Assembly (NCBI GenBank): GCA_033964015.1
Contig: JAWWUD010000110.1
Location: 248,001 to 312,000 of the forward strand
DNA length: 64,000 bases
Reading direction: 5' to 3'
Origin: Scolanthus callimorphus
Lineage: Eukaryota; Cnidaria; Anthozoa; Actiniaria; Edwardsiidae
Below the pieces are notes generated by a model, which was not told where the DNA came from, made no database searches, and saw only the letters and a list, made by a program, of their open reading frames with translations. Position numbers and translations under genes: made by a program. Positions 10,949 to 22,849 of this stretch are shown here, in pieces. Within the stretch, counting starts at the first letter, position 1. Each line of letters starts with the position of its first letter.

Positions 10949-13900
10949 TCATCATCATCATCATGTTTTCCCGCGTGACCGCGTCGCAGCCTTGGGGCGA
11001 TCTTTCAAGAGAAAGTATCCTCGAGAAATTTCAGGAAGCCGTCTTTGTCCATCATCTGGCGTCTCGCTTGTATTTTATCGATGTCAAGGAGACGCTCTAC
11101 TTTGTTCCATATCCTTCCATTCCCGTACTAAAAAGAACTTGCTTTTGGAGGGAGTCATTGCTCAACCTACATACATGGGCCAGATATTTCAGATGTTGTT
11201 TTGTGCAAAAGTCACGAATCGGGAGAGTTCCGGTGATATTTCGCAGTTCTACATTTGAGATTTCCAATCTCCAGTCAAATTCACCTGATTCAAGGTCATC
11301 ATTCCGATTTATCCTTTTCCGATCAGGGGCATTTCTACGTTTGTAGCCACCTCGTACCATCTTCCTCAAAAAACCATGCCACACCACTTCCACCTTCCTC
11401 AGTTCCTCTTCTGAGAGCTCCCGGGCTTGGACACTATACAGCAATCGTGATTTTACACATGCGTTCAGGAATTTAACTCTGGTCGCTAGTTGAATTCGTT
11501 TGTCTGTTAGCACGTGTTTCAGCTCCTCCCATTTCTGGAAAGCAGCACCTATTCTCGTATACAGGAATTGCGAGATTTAAGCAGAGTTGGTGATTGTGTA
11601 TCCAAGATACTTGAAATTCCTGACGTTCTTCAGTTTCTTTGAGCCAATTGTGACCAAACTTTCTTTTTCCATCAACATCACATCTACATTAAAGATCATT
11701 GTTTCCGTTTTGTCGTATGACATTTGCAGACCAAACCGCTTGAAGCTCTTATCATAAATCTCCAGCATCTCTTGCAGCTCTTCGGCAGACTTCGCGAAGA
11801 TAACCTGATCGTCGGCATATAGGAGCTCAGTGATTTGTTGATGACCGGATAGTGGGGCCTTCTTTCGATATTCTCTTGGTGAGACTTCATTGGGAATGAC
11901 GAAGTTCACATTGAAACCTGCATTTGGGATGCGCTGTAGTATCTCATTTCGCGCCACTCTTACAACAAAGTCCATGTATATATTGAAGATAGGAGGCGAT
12001 TCTAATGCTCCTTGTCGACAGCCTACTAGTGCTTCGAAGTAGCTGGTTGACCCTTTAATGCATGCCTTGGTACCCGTGTATAATGCCCGCAGGATTGCTA
12101 TCAAGTGTGAGCATCTTAACCGTACTTCGAGGCGTCTAAATAGAGCCTCTCTTGAGATCCAGTCGTATGCAGCTTTAAGATCTATGAAAGCCACATACAA
12201 GGGCGTTTTGGATTTTTGCGACAATTGCAAAATATGACGCAGAATGAATATAGCGTCACATGTAGACCTGTTTCCGCGGAATCCAAATTGAGATGGTAGT
12301 AGGATCAGCTCGTACGCGTCTCTGAGTTTTTCGATAATTATCCCTGATAACACTTTAGAGATCGTTGCAATTATACTTAAACCACGATAATTTTCTGGAA
12401 GAGATTTAAGACCCCTCTTGTAAAGGCACGTAATGGATGCTTTAAGCCATGTCGCAGGAACCTGGACACACGTCCATATCAGTCCAACTAGTAGTAAAAC
12501 GTAGTGTATCAGCCTTGTAGACGTGGAATACTTCAACTGCTCGGAGTATACTTTGTCAGTACCTTGACATTTCCCGTTCTTCAGACTTTTGATGGTATTC
12601 TCAATCTCCTTACGATTAGGTGTAGATTCGTCTATTGCAGGCAGGTCATCCGGTGGCAGTAAGTGTGGGAAGTCTTCAGGACTTTCTAACTCAGGCTGTG
12701 GGATGTAAGGACGGTCAGCAAAATGACTTGCAAAGTGGGTCTTGAGTTTATCTGGACTGATCAGTGGCCTGGATTCCTTTGAGAGCGATGTATAATTCTT
12801 CATCAGGCGGAACTCTTCCTCGGCTTCACGTTGTTCACTAGCCAGGTTTATCTGGTCCGCTTTGACTTTAAAGAGTTCATTCTTGAGTCGAGTGCGAAGC
12901 ATCCTGACCTCTTTGGCAATAGCTTTCTTCTTTGCCGGATCTTTCTCTTGATGTTGGTGTGCCGTGAGTTCTTGATATTCCGGGTTCGTCCATGGTTTTG
13001 CAATTTCTACCTTTACTCTCTGTGGGATTGTCTCTCTGGAGGCTACCTGTACAGACTTAGTCAGCAGCTCTTCAACATGATCAACAGTCAGTGGTTCTGG
13101 GGCATTTGCGAGCAACAGATCTAGTTTAGCGTTATACGCTGCTTGAATGGATTGGTCATCGCGAAGCTGTCGCATGTCTGGGTGATTCTTGGGGACCTGC
13201 TTTCTGTTCTTAGAGAACATCTTCTTCACCATTTTTCTAGTAGGGAAACTTGCATCCATAACGACAACACAGTGGTCGGATTCAAACGGTAGGCTCTGCA
13301 TAGGGTAGGACCTGCAGTTACTAGTCGATCTCTTTACAAACCATTCAGCCAATATATAGTCAAGTCGCCGTTTGTATCCTAAGTTGGAATGGAACGTCCA
13401 TAGATGTTCATTAGTTCTTGTTGCAAAGGTGGTGTTGAGGATGCACAGAGCATTACTTTCCGCTGTTTCTATTAATTTCATCCCATTGAAGCTGGTATTG
13501 TCCTGAACATGATAGGGGCCTACACCTTTCCAGCTAGCGGAGTCGCAGTCAAATCCAATTGTAGCATTAAAGTCGCCAGCGACTATGGTCTTATATGACG
13601 GATGGTCTTTCTTCGTCTTTTGTATGTATTTATTCAGTTGTAGGTAAAACGCCTCTTTGTGCTATCAGCATACTCTTCAGTTGGACAGTAGCAGCTGTAT
13701 ATTGCAAGTTTGATGCCATTCACCTTGATCCTTGCTACTGTCAGTCTCCCTTCAATCACATGTTGGACATCCAACAGTATAACATGTGGAGCCAGCACCA
13801 CGGCCACTCCTGCTCTAGCTGTCTTCATTCCATTATACAATATTCGCCAGCCATTCAAAACATTGTCCTTAAAACAAATATCACCATTCCCCCTCTGACG

Positions 13901-14235
13901 GACTTGCATGCATGTTAGGTCATGCCCTAGCCGTTTGCAGTGTTTCACACAGTCTGCAAGTTTACTTTCACATTTACAAGTTCTTACATTGATGGTTCCC
14001 AATCTAAATGCATGAGCATTTCCCCTCATGTTAATGGAACAACAGTTATAACTTCAATAAATAATAAATAATTCTTAAATACCAACACCAAATTCCCAAA
14101 ATTCAAAGTTCAAGTAACACTGGATAGAATATCCAGAAATTGAAATAAAGAACGACTTCGTTGCCTTTTCCTCAAATGCAGAGCATTGAGACCGATATAA
14201 TAGACTAAAATGAAAGAGGCTACTTTACATCCTGG
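10949..14235 (-). mobile_element. RTE-like non-LTR retrotransposon inserted in Gag
   Basis: A nearly full-length LINE lies on the - strand. It has a 5' region of about 200 bp (14030-14235), one endonuclease-RT reading frame (14029-11005), a very short 3' UTR and an (ATG)n tail, seen as (ATC)6 at 10950-10967. A short 3' UTR with a trinucleotide tail and a single EN-RT frame suit the RTE group, though a related clade is possible. The exact 5' junction is uncertain because a tRNA-like segment abuts it. I found no clear target duplication, perhaps because the target Gag sequence was deleted. Confidence 0.85.
11005..14029 (-). pseudogene. LINE endonuclease-reverse transcriptase ORF, frameshifted
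   Basis: It would nick target DNA and copy the LINE RNA in place. The N-terminal apurinic-type endonuclease starts near 14029 (LGTINVRTC, then IYSCYCPTEE). GDFNAT, the usual catalytic motif of the family, is readable near 13570. The RT follows: YIDLKAAYD-like FIDLKAAYD, the GCRQGALESPP stretch, and the active-site box LLYADDQ near 11820. The C-terminal domain runs to 11005. Breaks: a one-base shift near 13655, an in-frame TAA at 11577-11579 and a one-base shift near 11095. About 1,000 residues in all, normal for the group. The breaks are few, so the copy is not ancient. Confidence 0.9.
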
Positions 14236-14493
14236 CGCCAGTGACTCCGTTGGCTCGCAAAGTCACAAGACTAAGCTCCCCAGGGTGCACCTGTCCTAAT
14301 GACGGAGGTGGAGTCTGGCTTGAGTGTGATAGCCGTTTAGACCTAGTAGGGCTTACACACTGCCTCCTGGACCTAGCGGATAAATCCGAGAGTTGCGCTT
14401 CAACACCCCATGTACCCCAAAAGAACGCACGCAGGGTTTGAACTCAGAACCTTCTGTTTTCTAGCCCAAGACCTTACCAAACGGCCACGAAGG
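14236..14493 (-). mobile_element. tRNA-related SINE-like segment
   Basis: Read on the - strand from 14493, the sequence has a tRNA-like head. An A-box-like TGGCCGTTTGGT is followed about 35 bp later by a B-box-like GAGTTCAAACC, the spacing of an RNA polymerase III promoter. An unrelated body of about 190 bp then runs to the 5' edge of the LINE. It is not a functional tRNA: stems are incomplete and there is no proper 3' acceptor. It is either an independent SINE inserted in the BEL element or a SINE head captured at the 5' end of the LINE. Confidence 0.55.
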
Positions 14494-16033
14494 CTGGTCA
14501 AGCAGAAAGGCGTGCCTGACCCTGGCAATCAGAACAGTACAACGTCGCACGTAGTGGACGAAGAATCCTCAAACTCCAGCAAGTCTATCAAGTCCGGAAA
14601 GGTAGCGCTTCAGACCATCCCTGTAATACTCGTAGGAAGCAACAATAAGCACGTGAAGGCAAATGCTTTCTTAGATCATGGATCAGGGTCGTCCTACATA
14701 ACGGAGGATATGGCGAACGCACTAAATCTCGAGGCTACGAAAGAGCCACTGAGGGTGTCTGTGTTTGGCGCCGGAACTGTAGTGACTCAAAGTAGACTAG
14801 TACCATTGGAAGTGGTGAGTACAGATGAAGAGACGAGACACGACGTGCGCATGTGGACGACGCCTAAAATATGTCAAATGAAGTCAGTGGATTGGTCAAG
14901 ACACGCGGCAGCATATGAGCATCTCCGTACTCTAGACATTCAGAAGCCAGTTGGTAACGGTAATGTGGATATACTTATAGGAAGTGATTATTACCGCGAA
15001 TTTCTCCTACCATCCGAGCACCGAATTGGGCAACCTGGCGAACCAGTCGCAATGAAAACCCCATTAGGATGGACATTAGTTGGTCGAGTTCCAAACAACG
15101 AGGAGTGTGCCGAGTCGAACGTGCACGTCTATACACTTCACACAGTAATATCGCCAGAACAGCGAGCTGATGAAATCATGAGAAAGCTGTGGGACAACGA
15201 TCTCTTGGAACCAAGCAAGGGACATTCCTTTACTCCAGAAGCGCTAGAGAAGGCTGAGCAATCGCGGAAATATGTCGGCGACAGATACGAAATCGCTATA
15301 CCCTGGGTAGAAGAGGAGCCCAAGCTTGGCGATAACTTTGACGTAGCTGAGCGGAGACTAATCTCGCTGGAAAAGCACTTAGCAAGACGTCCACAGGTAG
15401 CCGAGAAGTACCGAAAGGTGATGAAAGCAAACGTTGACAAAGGATATGTAAGAAAAGTGGAAGCCCATGAAATGGATAGTGGACCCACATGGCACCTAGC
15501 AAATTTCCCAGTAGTAAGAGAAGACCGCCAAACCAGTAAAGTTAGGATTGTCTTTGACTCAGCGAGTAAAAGTCAAGGAGTGAGCCTAAATGACGTCACG
15601 CTGCCAGGCCCGAAACTGCAACAAGAGGTCTTCGATGTTCTTTTAAGGTTTCGGAAGAATCCAGTAGCGCTGGTCGCTGATTTGACGGAGATGTTTTCTC
15701 AGATATGGATGGCAGAAAAGGACAGACGTTATCATCGTTTTCTCTGGCGAGACCTCGACTCATCTCGGCCGCCTGATGTATACGAAGCAGTGAGGCTTAC
15801 CTTTGGTGATCGAGCATCCCCTTTTCTGGCACAGTACGTTGTCAGACAGCACGCTGAAGAGCACCGACAGGAATTTGGCTTAGCGGCACCTATAGCACTC
15901 CAGGATATGTATATGGACGACATCATGACTAGCCTTGAGAATGTAGAAGACGCAGTAAACGCGCGTAAGGAACTGGTCACGATGTTTGAATCAGCAGGAT
16001 TCAAGATCCGCAAATGGTGTAGCAATGACGTTG
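14494..16033 (+). pseudogene. BEL/Pao Pol part 1: protease and reverse transcriptase
   Basis: This part carries an aspartic protease-like domain (DUF1758 type) with AFLDHGSGSSYI, in which D-x-G-S is the active-site motif, about 60 residues after the junction. A linker with GSDYY and TPLGWTLVG follows, then the RT: VALVADLTEMFSQ is motif A and MYMDDIMTSL the YMDD box (near 15912). The frame is open for more than 500 residues and stops only because the CACTG transposon cuts it at 16033, within SNDV. The first residues of the same open frame, before 14494, come from the SINE-like segment. The protein would mature Gag-Pol and copy element RNA in cytoplasmic particles. Confidence 0.92.
16031..16033. 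other. Left target duplication (TTG) of the CACTG transposon
   Basis: TTG precedes CACTGTG at the left, and TTG (20224-20226) follows CACAGTG at the right. Removing the insert and one TTG restores an open BEL frame across the junction, which confirms the boundaries. Confidence 0.88.
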
Positions 16034-16079
16034 CACTGTGCAAAAAGTGGAATATTCAAGAAATTTCAAGTATGGTATA

Positions 16080-16835
16080 CTCTTGGCTGACTTGACGTCA
16101 GTCTAAAGTATTCAAGTCGCACTTCACACTTGACGTCAGCCTAGAGTATTCATTCAGAACACGGCTGAATACGTGGCGTACTGTGTCACTCTAGAGTTTT
16201 CAAAACTGGTATACCTGACGTCTCAAATCATTCAAGAGTATGACGTGACACGTCAAGTCTTTCAAGCGTATGCTGGTCAAAAATATGATGGTTTTATGGT
16301 TGTGCGAAAGTAAAAAAAAACATAGGGGTTACTAACCCAAACTCTTAGAAATAAAAGTCCACTTTCTACACACGGCCTGGGATATCTCTTGATAATTCAA
16401 GGTGAATCGCTCCGTTTGTTGCGTGTATTAACATTCGAAGACGCTGGTATACGTGGCGTACCGCGTCACTCGGGCTCAAGACATACTGGTATACTTCACG
16501 TCTCAAATCATTCAAGAGTATGACGTGACACGCCAAGTCTTTCAAGCGTATGCGACATGATTCGTGTCAAAAAATGATATGGTTTTACTATTGTGCGAAA
16601 TAGAAAAAACATAGGTACACACGCTCGAACTCTAAAAATTGAAAAAAAAAACTCACATTCTACACACAGCCTGGAATCAGGTTATTCTGGCCTGGAATAT
16701 CACTTAAGAATTCAAGGCGAATCGCTCCATTTGAAAACTCTGGTATACGTGGCGTACCGCCGCGTCACTCTATCTCAGACCGGTATACTTCATAACATGA
16801 CACGTCAGGCTTTCAAGCGTATGCGAATTGAATAT
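16080..16835. repeat. Left subterminal repeat array of the CACTG transposon
   Basis: Three units of about 280 bp, the last shortened, each contain TGGTATACGTGGCGTAC.GCGTCACTC, then GGTATACTTCACGTCTCAAA with TGACGTGACACG, and CTTTCAAGCGTATG. Starts are near 16162, 16441 and 16736. They are candidate transposase-binding repeats. Confidence 0.75.
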
Positions 16836-16859
16836 GATATATTTACGCCATAAGAGCAT

Positions 16860-19560
16860 TTGAAAAGTAAGTGAACGTTCTGCCATTGTAAATCATCACA
16901 CGGCTAAAAGAATAATGCTTTTCATAGGTGTCCGACAGGAAGATTCGAGCCTTAGTTGATCGGGTGGACTTCCTGTGATATATCGTCACGTGATCTTCAT
17001 TTCAAATTTCAGGGGCGGCTGCTCAGTTGCTCAGATTTAGTTCGTTGCTCTTTCGCCGGTTTATTCAACTAGTGCTGTGATGTTTTACGGACTTTTTCCA
17101 CGGAAATATGCCATAATATGCTGCAAGGGCCCTGCAATGAGCGATGATGATTATCTTTAAGTAAGAAAGTACAAAATCGGTAAGTATTTTACTTGATAGT
17201 TGCTTTTGTTTGATGATTTTGTAAGTCGAATGTTTGTGTGTTATAAGATAGGAAGGCCCGAAATACAGTTTCCCTGAAATGAACTCTCGTCTTTTACACA
17301 CGTCCCTGCGTTAATTGTACCTACAAAATCGGTGAAAAAATGTATGATATATATATTTGGTACAGAAAAGAATCTTTTGGTAGTTATTTTTAGTTATAAT
17401 TTTCGATTTTTGGCGAACAGTAGATGGTATTGAGATTGCCCACCTAAATTAAACTAACGTAAACTTGACTGTAAGGTTATTCTAGTTTCTTTGTTTCTCT
17501 AAGCTAATCTTTGCTCTATTGTGACATTCTTGCAGTGAAGATTATGAACAGACTTCTTTTAACAGAGGGATGGAAATAAACAATCAGTGGCCATGACCCC
17601 AGCCTGTGTTTGACTAGTGTCTCAGATTCAGTAAGGTAAAAATATACATATAGTAGGCCATTTAAGTTACAAACTGTAAAAATTCATTAGTAGAGCGGTT
17701 TTCATCCGGCTGTGAACTAATAGTCAATGTTTAATAGTGTCTACTAGTCATAATTCCAAAGGAGAATAATAATAATATAATATCTCGTTTATTCCAACCT
17801 TTCGCAGCTAAAAAGCTGAATTACAGGCTGGTCATTTACATGGACATAAAAATACAATAAAAATACCTTCATAGTGTATATACGTATATTTCTTAGTATC
17901 TATTTCACAGCCGGATATAAACCATTCTAAGAACCTAGAATTTATGAACATGTTAGGCTAAAACAGAAAGAACATACCGGTATAAACAAGTTGAAACCTG
18001 TAACAAACATACATATATTTCGTTTGAACAAAGAGCGAATTTCGTCGAATTTCATTCCAGTTTCTTTTTGCTGGTAGTGTACATCGCTTTAGTACCAAGC
18101 TGCGGAGTATTCACATTTTTGAAAATGTTGTTGTTGCAAGACTTCAAGATGTTAAATGTTAGAGTATACTATTACTACTTACCACTGTTGCTCTACATTA
18201 TTTGAGCAAAAAAATGAAATATTATTAAAAGAAAACCTGCTTGGGTAAGCATGCAAGAGTTCATTATTAACCAAATGTGGTCATAAACTCTTACTTGCGG
18301 GTTTTTACTGCAGTATGTGTTACTGCAGGACATGACAAAATGTAAAAGCATAAATAAAGTGATCAAAATAATTCAGGACAATTCAACTAATTATGCAGTT
18401 TGTATATTTTCTAGGGAGGATGAACATCACTAGAGTGTCTGAGTGTTGGGAGAGCAATAGCTGAAAATTCAGGCTAGTGACACCAAAGTTTTGAAAATTA
18501 ATATCTCAGTCAGTTTTCAAGCAATCTTCAGAAAACCTTGCAATATTACTAATACGGATGTGTAGAATTGAAAACTGGATTCTTTTTTTGATAACTATTA
18601 AATAGTATTAATCAATTTTGCGTGATAACAGCCTATTATTCAAGAGTTCTACACAGCTACCAAATTTTGTGATTATTAAAATCTGAAAATAACTTTTGCA
18701 ATCCTTTACATCGAAATGACCTCAAATTTTCATGCTGAAAATTTTCTTTACTAGTTTCAGTTGTAATGCTTCTAGTTGGTGATTTAAAAATTTTGATGTT
18801 TTAGGTAACTCTAGGGAGAGGCCAAACCAGTTCAACATTTTATTCAAATTCAATCAACATCGGTTAAAGATCAATTACATATGTAGATCTAGATTTTTTA
18901 GAAGAGGTCAAAAGCTTGACTTGGCATCATATCCTACTTTATACCCATGATTTTGGGCAGTTGGAGAGTTTTAGGCCTTCAAAAACACATCATGTCAAAA
19001 AGAATTGAAGAGCAAATAAAAACTGGCTTGACATGTCATTGTCAAAAGGTCCTCAACTAGTTTAGATTGATTAACATGCAGACATTTTGCTCAAAAAAAA
19101 AAAAATGAACCCCCTGACATACTCACTTTGTAATATTCTTTCACACTAGAACTTGAATTTTGGCGCATGAAGAGGACGAAAGGAGTTAGAATTAGACATA
19201 TGTTCATTAAACCATGTTATGTTTTGAGATGCTGTATATAATGACTAAATATGATTACCATTAAATACATTAATTATTGAAAAAGTGTTATGGTGTATAT
19301 AATTTAAAATGGCCCACTCAGGGGTAGAATTATTTCTTTTTACAGCTGCCATTTGAGAGTGGGCCATTTTCTGGAGAAGCCGTTTTAGTACCTTAACTCC
19401 ACAGCCCCGCATAAGTTCAACTCGACACAAAAAGCCACTGATTCGCTACCAAAAGTGAATCCTGTTCAAACTTGTAATAGGGCCAAATTGGCTCAGAAGA
19501 AAAAGACAAAATAGCCACCCAAAACAGTGCCAAACTTTACTCACCGAAAGGGCCCCACAT
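16860..19560. other. Non-coding interior of the CACTG transposon
   Basis: No gene is visible in about 2.7 kb of AT-rich sequence. It holds the repeat shared with 1353-1509 (at 18119-18290). A second feature is ATAATAATAATATAATATCT near 17764, which resembles a LINE 3' tail read from the opposite strand. Confidence 0.5.
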
Positions 19561-19599
19561 TTGCACTTTTACGCGCTGGTTACATGTTGTTCATCGCGA

Positions 19600-20200
19600 T
19601 TTCGAACTGAACATGACAGTAGTATACGTAAAATATTCGGACGTTTGCGGGCTGCATGCACGTTGGTCGCGAAGTTTTCAAACTGAATACGCTGGTATAC
19701 GTAAGATATTCGGGCGGCGTTTGCGCGCTGGTTAGTTGATCATCGCGATTTCAAGCTGAACACGGCAGCATACGTAAGGTATTCGGACGTTTACGAGCTG
19801 GTTGCGCATTTGTCGTGAAGTTTTGAAATTGAATACGTCGGTATACGTGAGATATTCGGACGTTTGCGCGCAAGTTACATGTTGGCCATCGCGATTTCAA
19901 ACTGAACACGTCAGTATACGTGAGATATCCGAACGTTTGACGGCTGGTTTAACGATTTTAGACACAACACGCCAAGCATATGTAAGGTTTCTTAACTATG
20001 CAAGCGAAACACCTCCCATTTTCAAGCGTATCCCATTTGAATATCTGAAGTAATTCAAGGTGTGCATTTGAATTCGGAAAAACGCGGCGAATTCAAGTTT
20101 CATACTCTAGAGTGACGTGACGACAATCCGATTTGAAAATTTCAGAAGATCCTTGAACACTTGAAGTATACCCATCCGTATTCGAGCGTATACGGGCCCG
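19600..20200. repeat. Right subterminal repeat array of the CACTG transposon
   Basis: At least five units of about 70-80 bp share GTATACGT(A/G)AGATATTCGG, ACGTTTGCG.GCTGGTT and TCGCGA.TTCAAACTGAA. The units differ in length and sequence from the left array but share the GTATAC word. Confidence 0.75.
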
Positions 20201-20223
20201 AATATTCGGCTTTTTGCACAGTG

Positions 20224-22674
20224 TTGACGTACTTGAGGGTATACCCGCAGAAGATTTGGTGTCTAAGGTGAACATTGAAGATTCGGAGCTTCCTGTCATG
20301 AAGACGTTGGGAGTGCAGTGGAACGCAGAGCAAGATGCGTTCGAGTTCAAGCTAAATGTACCGGAAGATATCCAGTATACTAAGCGAGGATTTTTGAAGA
20401 AATTAGCTACCCTGTTCGATCCACTCCAGATGCTTGCTCCATTCTCGATTAGAGGGAGAATGATTCTGCAAGAGACGTGGCTGCGCGGCTTGGATTGGGA
20501 CGAGGAGTTCCCGGATGACTTGAGGGAGAAGTGTCACGAATGGTTCAAGCAATTGCCGCAGCTAGCGGGTGTTCAGATACCCCGATGTCTGAGAGAGCCG
20601 GACAAGGTGGTGAAGAAAGTGACTTTGCACACGATGACGGATGCCTCTAAGCACGCATACGCGGCAGTGACGTATGAACGGATCGAGTATGAAAATTCCA
20701 ACGTGTCGGTGAGATTTGTTGCGGCGAAAGCCAAGGTGGCGCCTACAAAGGCAGTCAGCATCCCAAGATTAGAGTTGATGGCTGCAGTTTTGGGACAGAG
20801 GTTGGCGGAGAAAGTACGGGAAGGACTTGGATTACCTCCTGAAGCATGCTACTATTGGACAGACAGCATGGATGTTTTGTTTTGGATCCAAGGTCGATCG
20901 AGGAAGTACAAGCAGTTCGTGGCGAATCGGGTCTCGGACATTCATCAGAAATCTAATCCTAGTCATTGGCGTTATGTACCGACGAAACTCAACTGCGCAG
21001 ATGACGCGTCACGAGGACTGAATGCCCAGGAGATGGAGCCAGGGCACCGCTGGTTTAGAGGTCCAGAGTTTCTGTACGAAGGAGAAAGCAAGTGGCCGAA
21101 GCGCAAGCACGTTAGCGTTGCGGAAAGCACTGAAGACGCTCAGAGCGAGATATCCAAGGAAGGACAAACATTTGCGACAGAGACGACAGAACCATTAATC
21201 GACCCGTTGAAGTTTTCAAGCTGGAACAGACTTCGCAGAGTCACGGCGTGGGTTCTTAGGTTCGTCAGACGTTGTAAGGAGAAGACAAAGAATACGGAAG
21301 AGGATAACTTGGGAGCTTCGTTGACAGCGCAGGAAACCAGAGAAGCAGAAGAATTCTGGGTGAAGTGCGCGCAGAGCGAGAGGTACTCGGAGGAGAAAGT
21401 CAGTCTCAAGTTAGGAGAACCAATAGCCAAGAGTAGCACATTGAAGTCCCTTACTCCGTTTCTAGACAAGGAGGAAGTATTACGTGTCGGAGGAAGACTA
21501 GTGCGAGCTGAACTACCGTACGATGTTCGACACCCTATCATATTACCCAAGAAACACCACATTACTGGATTGATAGTCTCAGAGGTCCATCAACGCTGTC
21601 ATCACATGGGTGTGAACTATGCAGAAGTAAGACAGAGTTACTGGGCGATCGATGGTAGGGAAGAAGTAAAGAGATGCGACAGAAGATGTTTGAAGTGCGA
21701 GCGAAGAAGAGTAAAGCCTGCAAGTCAAATTATGTCCCCGCTACCTGTGACACGACTCGGAGAGTCTATGAGGGCTTTTTCTAGCTGCTGTGTTGACTAT
21801 GCCGGCCCGTTCATTACCAAGTTAACAAGGCGTGTAACCGCAAAGCGATATTTATGCTTGTTCACTTGCTCGGCGACAAGAGCAGTGCACCTGGAAATGG
21901 CAAACTCATTGAGTGCTACGGATTTCCTGCAGGCCTTCAGTAGAATGGTAGCAACGAGGGGGAAACCGGAAGAGGTCACGAGTGACAATGGGACGAACTT
22001 TGTGGGCGGTGAGAGGGAGCTTCGGGAATTGTTTGAGGAAGCAGAGAAGGAGAAGATTAACGACTACGCCGCAGATCGTGGTATCAAGTGGAACTGGAAC
22101 CCACCACTAGGATCCCATTTTGGAGGGGATTTGAATCGCTAGTGAAGGTTGCAAAGAGAGCCCTGAAAGCTATAGTTGGTGATGCTGGTCTAACCGATGA
22201 GGAACTGAACACAGCTATCAAAGAAGCCGAAGGATTTATGAACTCCAGACGGCTGACTCATGAGGGTACGGACCCAAGAGATGAACCAGCGTTGACACCC
22301 AATCACTTCCTTATAGGACAGTTGGGTGGCCAACTGGCTCCGAGAGGATCGGACGATATCGCCTTCAATCCGAGAATAGATGGAGGCTGATACAAAGTTT
22401 TGTGAGCAGTTTCTGGAGACGCTGGCGTAAGGAGTTCCTCGCAAGTCTCAACACCAGGAAGAAGTGGACAGAACAACGGAAGAACCTGAAGACTGGAGAC
22501 GTTGTGCTTGTCGTGGAGCAAAATGCGCCAAGAGGAGAGTGGCCGATTGGTCGCATTGTTGACGTGTTTTCAGACAAAGAAGGACATGTGCGAGTAGTCA
22601 AAGTCAACTTCAAGGGGAGCACTTATATTAGGCCCATAGTAAGGGTGTGTCCCCTGGACATTATCAATAACTAA
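20224..22674 (+). pseudogene. BEL/Pao Pol part 2: RNase H, integrase and DUF5641-type end
   Basis: This resumes the frame cut at 16033. A Pao-type RNase H-like region has MTDASKHAYAAVTY, RLELMAAVLG and YYWTDSMDVL. The H2C2 zinc-binding segment (HHMGVNYAEVR .. CLKCERRR) follows. The DDE integrase shows DYAGPF and TSDNGTNF, with its glutamate expected just after HFGG. A one-base frameshift lies near 22125, directly before that residue, and another near 22380. The last block (VSSFWRRWRKEFL .. GDVVLV .. IRPIVRVCPL, 22402-22674) is the DUF5641-type C-terminal domain. The protein would integrate element cDNA into chromosomes. The breaks make this copy dead. Confidence 0.92.
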
Positions 22675-22704
22675 GTTAGTAAGAGCTATCCCGGAACCGC
22701 TCTT

Positions 22705-22717
22705 AAAGGGGGGAGAA
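22705..22717 (+). promoter_or_regulatory. Polypurine tract of the BEL element
   Basis: The purine run AAAGGGGGGAGAA ends exactly one base before the 3' LTR, the expected primer for second-strand synthesis. The purine-only run is intact. Confidence 0.85.
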
Positions 22718-22849
22718 TGTTGGGGCGGGAAGCCTGTGCCCTAGGGGTCTGGGACTAGCAAAAACACAAGGGAAAAAATGGCGGACTACATGTACGAACA
22801 GAGAACGTTGTGTTGAATAAAAATCAGTAACAAACCATCCGCAGTACCA
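22718..22849 (+). repeat. 3' LTR of the BEL/Pao element
   Basis: 132 bp, TGTTGGGG..CAGTACCA, near-identical to 10259-10390. It is followed by CCCGT (22850-22854), the right copy of the target duplication. AATAAA is present about 30 bp before the end. Confidence 0.92.

Larger units (their letters stand above)
16034..20223. mobile_element. CACTG (EnSpm/CACTA-like) non-autonomous DNA transposon, 4,190 bp
   Basis: The ends CACTGTGCAAAAAGTGGAAT and ATTCGGCTTTTTGCACAGTG are inverted repeats, and the flanking duplication is 3 bp (TTG). CACTG termini with a 3-bp duplication point to the EnSpm/CACTA or a related CMC group. Repeated motif arrays lie just inside both ends, as is typical of CACTA elements, where the transposase binds. 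No frame in the 4.2 kb resembles a transposase, so movement would need a partner. The interior includes a dispersed repeat (18119-18290) and a likely LINE 3'-tail remnant near 17764-17870. Confidence 0.85.
10259..22849 (+). mobile_element. BEL/Pao LTR retrotransposon, 12.6 kb, nested and inactive
   Basis: It is bounded by 132-bp direct repeats that start TGTTGG and end TACCA, and by CCCGT on both sides (10254-10258 and 22850-22854), a canonical 5-bp duplication. Reading order is LTR, Gag start, [LINE and SINE-like insertion], protease-RT, [CACTG transposon], RNase H, integrase, DUF5641-type end, polypurine tract, LTR. This order and the YMDD RT identify BEL/Pao. Without the insertions the element would be roughly 4.9 kb, short for the family because most of Gag is missing. 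Breaks: a stop in Gag, lost Gag middle, and two frameshifts near the 3' end. The two LTRs differ by one substitution and two single-base indels. Confidence 0.93.

Noticed and set aside
14425..14493. A tRNA gene on the - strand
   Set aside because: A-box and B-box-like words are present, but the acceptor and anticodon stems do not pair properly and the sequence continues into a SINE-like body.
16034..20223. CACTGTG/CACAGTG ends as a Transib or RAG-type element
   Set aside because: The heptamer fits, but the flanking duplication that restores the BEL frame is 3 bp (TTG), not the 5-bp GC-rich duplication of Transib, and no RAG1-like core is present.
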